Shown here in pieces: positions 7,327 to 15,221 of a stretch of 18,626 nucleotides of DNA. How positions within the stretch are numbered: the stretch's first letter is position 1; each line of letters opens with the position of its first letter. The notes beneath the pieces were generated by a model that was given only the letters and a program-made list of their open reading frames with translations, did not search any database and was not told the DNA's origin. Made by a program: the position numbers and the translations under genes. This DNA comes from an uncultured Leucothrix sp. (GTDB taxonomy: Bacteria > Pseudomonadota > Gammaproteobacteria > Thiotrichales > Thiotrichaceae): NCBI GenBank assembly GCA_937923375.1, contig CALAJG010000202.1:1-18626 (forward strand), in the 5' to 3' direction.

Positions 7327-8376
7327 ATGTCAGACATCAAGCAACTGAGAATTCGTCAACCAGACGACTGGCACCTTCACTTACGTGATGGTAACGTGCT
7401 GGAGGCCGTGCTGCCCTATACCTCGGCACACTTTGCACGTGCCATCATTATGCCTAATTTGGTACCACCCGTTGTGACCAGTGCGGATGCCTCTGCATAT
7501 CGTCAGCGCATTAATAGGGCATTGCCAGAAACGGATACCTTTCAACCGTTGATGGTGCTTTATCTCACTGAGCAAACCGACCCTGAGGATGTCCGTGCTG
7601 GCTATGCTAATGGCGATATCGTCGCTGCAAAGCTGTATCCCGCTGGTGCAACAACCAATTCAGCGGCTGGTGTCAAAAACATTGAAGCTGTTTACCCTGT
7701 GCTAGAGGTGATGCAGGAAATCGGCATGCCGCTTTTGGTTCATGGCGAAGTTGTCGATGCTGAGATCGATATTTTTGATCGCGAAGCTGTCTTCATTGAA
7801 AGAACGCTCTCACGGGTACAAGCCAGGTTCTCTGGTTTAAAAATTGTTATGGAACACATCACCACATCGGACGGTGTTGAGTTTGTAAAGTCCTGTGACA
7901 GAAATGTTGCGGCAACCATCACACCGCATCATCTGGTGATCAATCGAAACGCCATGTTGGTAGGTGGCATCCAGCCGCATTACTACTGCTTGCCGGTGGC
8001 TAAACGCGAGACTCATCGCCTGGCGCTTGTGGAGGCAGCAACGTCCGGCGATTCGCGCTTTTTCTTAGGTACCGATTCCGCTCCCCATCTGGACGGTGCC
8101 AAAGAAAGCGCCTGTGGTTGTGCAGGAATATTTAATGTCTCGGTGACACTGTCTGTTCTGGCACATGTATTTGAAGCGGCTGGAAAGCTTGAAAATCTGG
8201 AGCGATTTACGTCCTTAAATGGCGCGGGTTTTTATGGAATGGCTGCGAACGAGGAAATGATCACCTTGGTAAAAGCAGGCGATGAGCTGGATGTTTCTGA
8301 AAAGCTTGATGTTGCGGGTGGCAAAATGACTATTTTCGATCCTAAGTTCCCACTGCTTTGGAAGGTAAAAGCCTGA
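7327..8376 (+). CDS. pyrC: Dihydroorotase (class II)
   Basis: Zinc-dependent reversible cyclisation of N-carbamoyl-L-aspartate to dihydroorotate, third step of de novo pyrimidine synthesis, cytoplasmic. The 349 residues align with E. coli PyrC without shift: H16 and H18 in WHLHLRD, K102 (the carboxylated bridging lysine) in AAKLYPAG, H139 in LLVHGEV, H177 in VMEHITT, D250 and H254 in GTDSAPH. The ATG has GGGGG 7 bases upstream. It has its own extended -10 promoter in the 55-base gap after the SRPBCC gene. A perfect hairpin follows the stop. The gene is intact and shows no sign of transfer. Confidence 0.98.
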   Translation: MSDIKQLRIRQPDDWHLHLRDGNVLEAVLPYTSAHFARAIIMPNLVPPVVTSADASAYRQRINRALPETDTFQPLMVLYLTEQTDPEDVRAGYANGDIVAAKLYPAGATTNSAAGVKNIEAVYPVLEVMQEIGMPLLVHGEVVDAEIDIFDREAVFIERTLSRVQARFSGLKIVMEHITTSDGVEFVKSCDRNVAATITPHHLVINRNAMLVGGIQPHYYCLPVAKRETHRLALVEAATSGDSRFFLGTDSAPHLDGAKESACGCAGIFNVSVTLSVLAHVFEAAGKLENLERFTSLNGAGFYGMAANEEMITLVKAGDELDVSEKLDVAGGKMTIFDPKFPLLWKVKA

Positions 8377-8391
8377 GCAAGGCCTGATAGG

Positions 8392-8423
8392 TTCACAGCC
8401 AGCTAATAACGGCTGGCTGTGAA
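8392..8423. terminator. Hairpin between convergent pyrC and lipoprotein gene
   Basis: TTCACAGCCAGC (8392-8403) and GCTGGCTGTGAA (8412-8423) form a perfect 12-bp stem with an 8-base loop, 15 bases after the pyrC stop and 30 bases before the end of the convergent gene. There is no T tract on either side, so it may act as a weak bidirectional terminator or an mRNA 3'-end stabiliser rather than a classical intrinsic terminator. Confidence 0.65.
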
Positions 8424-8453
8424 TAAAGTCCAGAGGTGTTGCCTACTCACTTT

Positions 8454-9218
8454 TTACTTAATAATTCCATTTGAAGTAACCATATCTTTTACCCAAACCG
8501 ATTGTTGAGTCTGAGGGTCAAGGTACTCAAAAATGCGGACTATGTATTGACGATTGCTCTCAGGTACGAATCCCTGAATGCCAGGGTAGACAGTTTCCCA
8601 GGCAGCGTTATCTCTAATCCTGATCCAGTTGCTGTTGTACTTCGCTTCGCGCCATCGAATCCCCTCATCGCTATTGCGGATTTCGATGAACTTACGAACG
8701 CCTTCACCCCCATATCGGGTCTGCGCCGTTGGCGTGCCTTTTAATACCAGTCGTTGTTGAAAGGCTGTGGTGAGTGTGAGCGCACGACCGTTGATGGCGT
8801 AATTGGTAATGCCGCTTAAATAGCTAAGGATTTCATTGTCAGCTTCCATAAGCTTCCGTGCGCAAGCCATTTTAGTGCCCATCATCGGACCCAAAGCAAT
8901 GCTATTGCCAGCCGATAACTTATAAGCACCGCCAAGTCTGTTGCAACCGCCGTTAATGGACAGTTGGCCGTTTTTAAATGAGAAGTTAAAACGACTGGCA
9001 GCTGTCCCTGTGTTAAGTCTGGTGCTGGCTGTTTTACCTTTTTGTGCGATAGAAACCAGCTGCCATTTCATAGAGGTCAGGTCTTCATTTGTTATTGTGG
9101 CGGCCGGTCTGTTGGTCATAGAAGGTGCGTTTTGCTGGCTGGAACATGCTGTGGTGAACATTGTTAATACGGAAATGAGTATTGCAAAGTTCAAGCGTTG
9201 ATAATTTATTGTATTCAC
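8454..9218 (-). CDS. Lipoprotein with META (HslJ-like) and DUF4377-like domains
   Basis: A 254-residue probable lipoprotein. The first 24 residues form a signal peptide ending in TTAC, so C25 would be the lipidated cysteine; the lipobox is slightly atypical (T at -3). Residues about 46-165 are a META domain as in HslJ: KWQLVSI at the start, INGGCNRLGGAYKL, then GPMMGTKMACARKLMEAD. Residues about 170-250 resemble DUF4377, with WETVYPGIQGFVPESNRQYIVRI as its core. META proteins are associated with stress or antibiotic tolerance in enterobacteria, but the activity is unknown. The start is GTG at 9218, supported by AGAGGG 5 bases upstream and because no ATG occurs before the signal peptide. It is convergent with pyrC and divergent from the cupin gene, so it is probably monocistronic. 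Confidence 0.85.
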   Translation of the reverse strand: MNTINYQRLNFAILISVLTMFTTACSSQQNAPSMTNRPAATITNEDLTSMKWQLVSIAQKGKTASTRLNTGTAASRFNFSFKNGQLSINGGCNRLGGAYKLSAGNSIALGPMMGTKMACARKLMEADNEILSYLSGITNYAINGRALTLTTAFQQRLVLKGTPTAQTRYGGEGVRKFIEIRNSDEGIRWREAKYNSNWIRIRDNAAWETVYPGIQGFVPESNRQYIVRIFEYLDPQTQQSVWVKDMVTSNGIIK

Positions 9219-9397
9219 TGTAGCCCTCTTATTGTACTGTTTGGTTTATAGATAGGGTTCAATCATAGTTTATTATTAAGTTAATAGTACCTGCGCTCAG
9301 AGAATTGTGACTATTCAGATATAACCACTAATTCATTCGACAAGGTGTTATGAAAGTGAGATAAATTCACTAAGTTTTCAGACAAAGGAAGCGTCAA

Positions 9398-9796
9398 ATG
9401 GTTGCAAGTAAAATTACGTTAAACCCAATTCATTTGGGGCTGGGTGCGACGGCTGAAATCCAGCCGGATTTTAATGGTTCCATGGATTGGTACATGGACT
9501 ATGCGGCGCGCAGTGCAAGTGACGGGGTAGAAGGGCGATTAGTGAGTATGCACACATTTTCTGAGTCTTGGGATATGTGGGAAATGCATCCGAATGGCAG
9601 TGAAGTAGTGTTGTGTACTAGCGGTTCGGTCACTTTTATTCAAGAGTTGATTGATGGAACTGAAAATCGGATTGTGCTGGAAGCTGGAGAATATGCTATC
9701 AATGACCCTGGTGTCTGGCATACGGCCGATGTCGTTGAAAAAGCCAGTGTCGTGTTTATTACAGCCGGCATGGGAACGCAGCATCGTGCACGCTAA
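9398..9796 (+). CDS. Small cupin-domain protein
   Basis: A 132-residue single cupin barrel, presumably cytoplasmic. Motif 1 is MWEMHPNGSEVVLCTSG (H64, E69 in the HxxGxE style) and motif 2 is EYAINDPGVWHTADV, where the histidine is the last expected metal ligand. The set of ligands is thus incomplete relative to the full HxH...E...H pattern, so metal binding and enzyme activity are uncertain. A sensor or sugar/ligand-binding role is equally possible. AAAGGAA lies 8 bases before the ATG. The radical SAM gene starts 40 bases downstream in the same direction, so the two are likely co-transcribed; no terminator is seen between them. Confidence 0.82.
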   Translation: MVASKITLNPIHLGLGATAEIQPDFNGSMDWYMDYAARSASDGVEGRLVSMHTFSESWDMWEMHPNGSEVVLCTSGSVTFIQELIDGTENRIVLEAGEYAINDPGVWHTADVVEKASVVFITAGMGTQHRAR

Positions 9797-9836
9797 TGGT
9801 TGATGAAATGGTTGGTGTAGTGGTTAAGATAAATTG

Positions 9837-11777
9837 ATGAAAACACTGTTTTGCATCCCACCGATGACGCAGCTGAATACGCCATACCCTGCCACGGCTT
9901 ATCTGACTGGATTCCTCCGTGAGCAAGGTTTTGATGTGGTTCAGCGAGACCTCGCAATTGAGTTGTTGCTGACCTTGCTCACACCAGAAGGGCTGGAGCA
10001 GATTTTGGATGTCGTTGAAATCCATTATGCCGACTTTGAAGATGATGAATTGCCCGATGTCATTTATCAATTTATGGCTGAGTTTGAGCAATACCAGCTA
10101 TGCGTTGGTCCGGTGATACGTTTTCTGCAAGGTAAAGATCCTAGCCTGGCATTGCGGATAGTCTCCAGGCGCTTCCTGCCAGAAGGTCCATCATTTGAGG
10201 GGTTGGCTGGGCTCGAGGAAGCGACGGGTGATATTTTGCGCTGGGCGTTTGGTGATCTCGGCACACAGGATAAAGCCAAGCACCTTGCAACCTTGTTTAT
10301 CGATGATCTGGTGCAGGTGATTAGTCAGGGCGTTGATGTCAATTTTGAAATATCGCGCTATGGCGAAAGTCTGGCAGCATCCAATCCTACGTTTGATAAC
10401 TTACATGAGACCTTGCAAGGCCCGGTTGGCTTGGTAGAAGCAAATCTAAACGCCTTGGTTCTCAGGCATTTGCAGGAAGTAAAGCCCGACGTGCTCGGGA
10501 TTACAATCCCATTCCCCGGCAATATGTTGGGGGCATTGCAAATCGCTAAAGCGTGCAGAGCGCATTCGCCGAATACCAAGATCGTTTTTGGAGGAGGGTA
10601 TGTCAACACCGAGCTACGCAGCCTCAAAGACCCTCGCATTTTTGACTATGTCGACTTCATTATGCTGGACGATGGCGAGCGGCCACTGCTGACGTTGTTT
10701 GAGCATCTGGCCGGTAAGTTAGATAAAGAAGATTTACACCGGACTTATTACCGTCAAGATAGCTTGGTTTGTTTCCAACAACAGTCTCAAGCTACCGACA
10801 TCCCACATAAAGACATTGGTACGCCAGTGTATGACGGTTTGCCGTTAGACTCCTACCTCTCGTTGTGCGAGATGCTTAATCCAATGCATCGCATCTGGAG
10901 TGACGGTCGCTGGAATAAACTCACGATGGCCCACGGTTGTTATTGGACACAGTGTAGTTTTTGCGATATCGGATTGGATTACATTGGCCGCTATGATGAG
11001 GCAGGTGCTGAGATCATCGTGGAACGAATCGAGAAGTTGATTAATGAGACAGGACAAACCGGCTTTCATTTTGTCGATGAAGCGGCACCGCCCAAAGTGA
11101 TGTTTGCCATGGCCCGCAAACTCATTGAAAAAGGGCTGACCATAACCTGGTGGGGGAATATCCGTTTCGAAAAAACCTTTAGCCCTGAACGTTGTCAGTT
11201 GTTGGCGGACTCCGGTTGTGTGGCGGTGAGTGGCGGACTGGAAGTGGCTTCAGATCGCCTGCTTAGGTTAATGAAAAAAGGCGTCACTGTTGACCAGGTC
11301 GCAAGAGTGACCAAAGCATTTTCTGATGCAGGTATTTTAGTTCATGCCTATCTTATGTACGGCTTTCCTACACAAACTGAGACAGAAACGATCGAATCAT
11401 TGGAATATGTGCGTCAACTGATGATGCATCAATGTATTCACTCAGCCTACTGGCATCGCTTTTCCGCAACGATTCATAGTCCGGTAGGCCAACAGCCTGA
11501 GCAGTTTGGCGTGACGTTACACCCTCCTGCCAATGCGACCTTCGCTAATAATGATATAGAATTTACAGATCCTGTGACCGCTGACCACGAAATGCTTGGC
11601 CGGGGGTTGAAGAAATCACTTTATAACTATATGCACGGTTTGGGGTATGAGCAGCCCGTAGCGTTTTGGTTTGAAAAGAAACTTAAACCGCCTTCGGTTA
11701 ATGGGGATTTCATTCAGAAAGCCTTGCTGCGAACCGAAAAAGTACAAAGAGTCGTGCCTATAAAACCAACAGTATAA
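9837..11777 (+). CDS. B12-binding-type radical SAM protein
   Basis: A 646-residue cytoplasmic iron-sulfur enzyme using S-adenosylmethionine; the reaction is unknown. Residues 1-45 begin like BchE/HpnP-type proteins (TLFCIPPMTQLNTPYPATAYL). A cobalamin-binding-like Rossmann segment follows at about 205-290 (KPDVLGITIPFPGN, KIVFGGGYVN, VDFIMLDDGERPLL) without the DxHxxG motif. An uncommon insert of about 150 residues separates these two parts. The radical SAM domain starts at about 362 with C368, C373 and C376: spacing CX4CX2C rather than CX3CX2C. A GGLEVASDRLLRLMKKG segment follows, as in the MiaB/BchE class. Start: ATG 9837 is preferred to TTG 9834; the ribosome site is weak. Neighbour: a small cupin gene 40 bases upstream. 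It could modify a metabolite or peptide; no precursor was found. Confidence 0.85.
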   Translation: MKTLFCIPPMTQLNTPYPATAYLTGFLREQGFDVVQRDLAIELLLTLLTPEGLEQILDVVEIHYADFEDDELPDVIYQFMAEFEQYQLCVGPVIRFLQGKDPSLALRIVSRRFLPEGPSFEGLAGLEEATGDILRWAFGDLGTQDKAKHLATLFIDDLVQVISQGVDVNFEISRYGESLAASNPTFDNLHETLQGPVGLVEANLNALVLRHLQEVKPDVLGITIPFPGNMLGALQIAKACRAHSPNTKIVFGGGYVNTELRSLKDPRIFDYVDFIMLDDGERPLLTLFEHLAGKLDKEDLHRTYYRQDSLVCFQQQSQATDIPHKDIGTPVYDGLPLDSYLSLCEMLNPMHRIWSDGRWNKLTMAHGCYWTQCSFCDIGLDYIGRYDEAGAEIIVERIEKLINETGQTGFHFVDEAAPPKVMFAMARKLIEKGLTITWWGNIRFEKTFSPERCQLLADSGCVAVSGGLEVASDRLLRLMKKGVTVDQVARVTKAFSDAGILVHAYLMYGFPTQTETETIESLEYVRQLMMHQCIHSAYWHRFSATIHSPVGQQPEQFGVTLHPPANATFANNDIEFTDPVTADHEMLGRGLKKSLYNYMHGLGYEQPVAFWFEKKLKPPSVNGDFIQKALLRTEKVQRVVPIKPTV

Positions 11778-12101
11778 GTATTTACTAATGAACTCTTCAG
11801 GCGTAGAGTGGTCAAGATATAAGTCAATTTCGGAAAATCTTAAGTGTATCTGCACACCTTTAAAAGTATTTTGGTCTGTGGGCTGTGTTTTATTTTAATT
11901 AAAAATCCAGTGAGCGCTTAAGACCCGTATGACTGTGTTATATTGGCGTGGGCATCAAAAAGTGATCAGTTCGAAAGTGGGCTTTTGTACTTGGTCATCG
12001 GAGGAGTGCCATCCAATAAAATACTGCCAGCAGAACTTCGAATCGCGTGAGGTTCCTAATGGCTTATCAATTTTGATTTAATGGTATAGGAAGGAGTAAG
12101 A
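11778..12101 (+). promoter_or_regulatory. 324-base region before the ABC transporter operon, with promoter
   Basis: No gene fits in this stretch. The extended -10 element TGTTATATT lies at 11936-11944, predicting a start near 11951. An AT-only tract at 11888-11905 would fall at about -63 to -46, the place of an UP element. The expected 150-base leader ends in a very strong ribosome site, GGAAGGAG, 5 bases before the ATG at 12102. I see no known riboswitch in the leader; short dyads such as ATCAA/TTGAT near 12067-12078 are weak. No clear terminator for the radical SAM gene was found. Confidence 0.5.
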
Positions 12102-13115
12102 ATGAAATTATCGAGTCTAATTAGAAAAACAGCATTAGGGGTTACATTGTTATTCAGTGGTAATGCTGCAATGGCTGCTTGCGGAAACATTCAGATTGCT
12201 GAGTGGAACTGGGCTTCAGGCGAGTTAATGGCCAATGTAGACAAACTGATTCTTGAAAAAGGCTTTGGTTGTAAAGTTACAATGGTTCCAGGCGCGACGA
12301 CTACTACGTTCGCATCTATGAATGAAAAGGGCCAACCAGACCTTGCGGGTGAGCTATGGATCAATGCGGTTCGTGAGCCACTAAACAAAGCATTTGCAGC
12401 AAAGACGTTACACTCTGTAAACAGCGGCCCTATCACTGAGCTAGGTGAAGGCTGGTGGATTCCACCTGCGACTCAGAAGAAACATCCTGAGCTGAAGACT
12501 GTTCTAGACGTATTAAAGCGCCCAGACTTATTCCCAGACAAAGAAGATCCATCTAAAGGTGCTTTCATCGGTTGTCCTGCAGGTTGGGGTTGTCAGCTAT
12601 CTAACGCTAACTTGTTCCGTGCTTTTGAAATGGAAAAGAAGGGCTGGAAATTAGTTGATCCTGGTTCTGCTGCAGGTCTTGACGGTTCTATGACTAAGGC
12701 GGTTGAGCGTGGACAAAACTGGTTCGGCTATTACTGGTCACCTACTTCTATGATCGGTAAGCACGACATGGTTAAACTACCATTCGGCGTTCCTTTCGCG
12801 GGTAGTGAGAACTGGGACGGTTGTATCGCTAAAGCTGAAAAAGACTGTGCAAACCCTAAGCCATCTGCATGGACTCAGTCAGAAGTACACTCTGTTGTAA
12901 CTGAGAAGTTCAAGAAGAACGGTGGCCCAGAGGTAATGACTTACCTTCAGAAGCGTGTATTCCCTGGAAGTGCGATGAACGCGATGTTGGTTTACATGGC
13001 TGACGAGCAAGCTGGTGGTGAAGATGCTGCGATGGCATTCTTATCAACGAATGACCAGATCTGGTCTAAGTGGGTAACACCTGAAGTTGCTGAAAAGATT
13101 AAAGCTGGTCTTTAA
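12102..13115 (+). CDS. Glycine betaine-type ABC transporter substrate-binding protein
   Basis: Periplasmic solute receptor of the OpuAC/ProX class. A type I signal peptide ends at AMA (residue 25), giving a mature protein of about 312 residues. Many aromatic residues are present at positions fitting an aromatic cage for a quaternary ammonium head group (W86, W118, W119, W162, W207, Y210, Y211, W212). Six cysteines fall as C27/C57, C158/C164 and C241/C249, suggesting three disulfides in the oxidising periplasm. It is the first gene of the importer operon, with a strong ribosome site. Its codons look biased in the way of highly expressed genes (frequent CGT, GGT, GAA). A strong terminator follows directly. 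The ligand is probably a betaine-like osmolyte, but choline, dimethylsulfoniopropionate or another zwitterion cannot be excluded. Confidence 0.9.
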   Translation: MKLSSLIRKTALGVTLLFSGNAAMAACGNIQIAEWNWASGELMANVDKLILEKGFGCKVTMVPGATTTTFASMNEKGQPDLAGELWINAVREPLNKAFAAKTLHSVNSGPITELGEGWWIPPATQKKHPELKTVLDVLKRPDLFPDKEDPSKGAFIGCPAGWGCQLSNANLFRAFEMEKKGWKLVDPGSAAGLDGSMTKAVERGQNWFGYYWSPTSMIGKHDMVKLPFGVPFAGSENWDGCIAKAEKDCANPKPSAWTQSEVHSVVTEKFKKNGGPEVMTYLQKRVFPGSAMNAMLVYMADEQAGGEDAAMAFLSTNDQIWSKWVTPEVAEKIKAGL

Positions 13116-13171
13116 TTACTAAGCGAGATGTTTGGTGAATTGAATAGAATTCCCAAGCAGATGAAACTAAG

Positions 13172-13200
13172 CCCGTCTGTTGTTTCAGGCGGGTTTTTTT
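13172..13200 (+). terminator. Intra-operon terminator between binding-protein and permease genes
   Basis: CCCGTCTG (13172-13179) pairs with CAGGCGGG (13186-13193), an 8-bp GC-rich stem with one G-U pair and a 6-base loop, followed by seven T (13194-13200). It meets the rules for an intrinsic terminator. It lies 56 bases after the binding-protein stop and 25 bases before the permease start, so it should act as a partial terminator or 3'-end stabiliser that keeps binding-protein mRNA in excess. Confidence 0.88.
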
Positions 13201-13224
13201 GTTTAAACAAAATGGGGAATAAAA

Positions 13225-14124
13225 GTGGCTTGGTACGACTTTTTCACAACCGTTCCAGAGATGGAACGACAAGGTCTCCGTGACCTGAAAAAAACGATTG
13301 ATGGGAGTTTCAGAGATTTTTCGCGGGAATTTGGTGAGTCCCTGGAAAATTTCTTTGATCCTGTCCTCTTCTTCTTGGTGTGGCTTGAGAAATTGCTCTT
13401 AGCAACACCTTGGCCCATCATTATTCTGATTGTTGCTGGCTTGGCTTGGTTAGGGTCACGTAGCATTTGGATTGTTGTGGGTTCGATTTTATCATTTCTA
13501 GCGATAGCGTATCTCGGTATGTGGGAAGATACGATGTCCACGTTGGCGATTATTTCCGTTGCAACTACCTTGTGTTTGGTGATCGGTATTCCGCTGGGGA
13601 TTTTGATGGCGCGCTCTGATCGATTGCAGGCGATGATTACACCAGTGCTCGATATCATGCAGACCATTCCGGCGTTCGTTTACTTGATTCCAGTGGTAAT
13701 GCTGTTGGGAATTGGTAAAGTACCCGGCCTTATATCGGTTTGTATTTACGCGATTCCGCCGATTGTTCGACTTACGAATCTCGGTATTCGATTGGTTGAG
13801 AAAGAGGCATTGGAAGCGGCTGATGCATTTGGCGCTAACTACTTTCAAAGGCTCTTTGGGGTGCAGATTCCACTGGCGCTGCCAAACATATTTGCGGGTA
13901 TTAACCAAACCATTATGATGGCATTGTCTATGGTCGTTATCGCTTCTATGATCGGTGTTGCAGGTCTGGGTGTACCAGTACTACGCTCAATCTCGAACCA
14001 GTATCTGGCACTTGGCTTGATGAATGGTTTAGCGATTGTTGCACTGGCAATCATCTTTGATCGTGTTACTCAGAGCTATGGTGCTCGTTTACAAAAGCAT
14101 CGTCACGGAGAGAATCATGGCTGA
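13225..14124 (+). CDS. Glycine betaine-type ABC transporter permease (ProW-like)
   Basis: Inner-membrane channel subunit of 299 residues. The first 60 residues are amphipathic and soluble-like, then about seven hydrophobic segments follow, the first two at about 63-75 and 80-97, as in ProW, which has extra N-terminal material. The EAA coupling loop is at 195-220 (EALEAADAFGANYFQR followed by LFGVQIPLALPNI), where it contacts the ATPase. The start is GTG 13225, chosen because GGGGA lies 6 bases upstream and no ATG fits better. The 3' end overlaps the ATPase gene by 8 bases, indicating translational coupling. It lies downstream of the internal terminator, so its expression depends on read-through. 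Confidence 0.93.
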   Translation: MAWYDFFTTVPEMERQGLRDLKKTIDGSFRDFSREFGESLENFFDPVLFFLVWLEKLLLATPWPIIILIVAGLAWLGSRSIWIVVGSILSFLAIAYLGMWEDTMSTLAIISVATTLCLVIGIPLGILMARSDRLQAMITPVLDIMQTIPAFVYLIPVVMLLGIGKVPGLISVCIYAIPPIVRLTNLGIRLVEKEALEAADAFGANYFQRLFGVQIPLALPNIFAGINQTIMMALSMVVIASMIGVAGLGVPVLRSISNQYLALGLMNGLAIVALAIIFDRVTQSYGARLQKHRHGENHG

Positions 14125-15166
14125 TATGAAAATTCAGATTAAGAATCTTTACAAGATTTTTGGTCAACGTCCTAAGTCTGTGTTGAAGCATGTTCAAGAC
14201 GGTATGTCTAAAACTGAGCTGTTAGAAAAGCACGGTCACGTTCTGGGTCTGAAAGACATCAATATCGATATCCCTGCGAAGGGCGTTTCGGTGATCATGG
14301 GGCTTTCTGGTTCGGGTAAGTCTACGTTGATTCGTCATATCAATCGCTTGATCGAGCCAACGGCTGGGGAAATGATTGTTGATGGTGAGGATGTTCTTGC
14401 TATGGGCAAAAACAAACTGAGGGATTTTCGCCGTCATAAAGCGTCGATGGTATTCCAGAAGTTTGGTTTGCATGTGCATCGCACGGTTGCAGAGAATGCC
14501 GCTTATGGTTTAGTTGTTCAAGGCGTTAAGCTTGAAGAGGCTAAGAAGCAAAGCCAGAAGTGGGTTGAGCGTGTAGGTCTTGCAGGTTTTGAAGATCATT
14601 ACCCGGCTCAACTGTCAGGTGGTATGCAGCAGCGCGTTGGTTTAGCAAGAGCGCTAGCGACGGATGCGGAAATCCTACTGATGGATGAAGCGTTCTCAGC
14701 ACTTGATCCATTGATACGTACTGACATGCAGGATGTGTTGTTAGGCTTGCAGGATGAACTGCACAAGACGATTGTATTCATTACGCACGACTTGGATGAG
14801 GCGCTGCGTATTGGCGACTCTATCGCAATCTTGCGTGATGGCGCGGTGATTCAGCAAGGTGATCCGCAGGATATTATTATGCATCCTGCTGATGACTACA
14901 TTGTTGACTTTATCCAGGACATTAATCGTGGGCGTGTTATTCGACTCAGAACGCTTATGGATAAAGGCACAAGTGTTGAAGGGCCATCTTTGGATCAGAG
15001 TTTGAATCTTGAAGAGGCACTGCAGGTTGTGTCTAACGCGCCGGGTAAGGCTGCTAATGTAATCGATGGGAGCGGTGCTACTATCGGCAGCATTAATCTG
15101 GAGCAGGTGATTGCTGGTTTGTCGCGTCCGGATGTTGTTACTAATCCTGAAGCGCGCTATCGCTAG
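14117..15166 (+). CDS. Glycine betaine-type ABC transporter ATP-binding subunit (ProV-like)
   Basis: Cytoplasmic ATPase that powers the importer. The 349 residues contain Walker A GLSGSGKST (62-70), Q-loop Q114, signature LSGGMQQR (166-173), Walker B ILLMDEAFSALDP (186-198) and H-loop H224. The ProV-type N-terminal extension before Walker A (IFGQRPKSVLKHVQDG) is present, supporting the betaine/proline class. The C-terminal portion after residue 270 is short, roughly one degenerate CBS-like unit rather than a full CBS pair, so the usual ionic-strength sensor may be reduced. The ATG at 14117 has GGAG 6 bases upstream and overlaps the permease stop by 8 bases. An in-frame ATG at 14036 inside the permease gene would add residues unlike the family and is rejected. 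Confidence 0.95.
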   Translation: MADMKIQIKNLYKIFGQRPKSVLKHVQDGMSKTELLEKHGHVLGLKDINIDIPAKGVSVIMGLSGSGKSTLIRHINRLIEPTAGEMIVDGEDVLAMGKNKLRDFRRHKASMVFQKFGLHVHRTVAENAAYGLVVQGVKLEEAKKQSQKWVERVGLAGFEDHYPAQLSGGMQQRVGLARALATDAEILLMDEAFSALDPLIRTDMQDVLLGLQDELHKTIVFITHDLDEALRIGDSIAILRDGAVIQQGDPQDIIMHPADDYIVDFIQDINRGRVIRLRTLMDKGTSVEGPSLDQSLNLEEALQVVSNAPGKAANVIDGSGATIGSINLEQVIAGLSRPDVVTNPEARYR

Positions 15167-15186
15167 CTAATTAGCGTTGTAGAACC

Positions 15187-15219
15187 AAAAACGCCCTTTG
15201 GTTTCAAAGGGCGTTTTTT
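15187..15219. terminator. Bidirectional terminator between ABC operon and comDE
   Basis: AACGCCCTTTG (15190-15200) and CAAAGGGCGTT (15205-15215) make a perfect 11-bp stem with loop GTTT. Five A precede and six T end it (15187-15191 and 15214-15219), so both strands show a U tract. It lies between the ATPase stop and the comE stop, only 2 bases from the latter, and serves both convergent units. Confidence 0.95.
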
Positions 15220-15221
15220 GA

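Noticed and set aside
11951..12101. Riboswitch in the importer leader
   Set aside because: No conserved riboswitch core or stable multi-helix layout could be recognised by eye; kept only as an unexplained leader.
13203..13908. Minus-strand open frames of 154 and 136 codons within the permease region
   Set aside because: They are antisense to a clearly recognisable permease with intact EAA loop and lack any domain or ribosome site.
14036..14116. Upstream extension of the ATP-binding subunit
   Set aside because: The extra 27 residues lie inside the permease gene and do not look like the family; a good ribosome site precedes ATG 14117.
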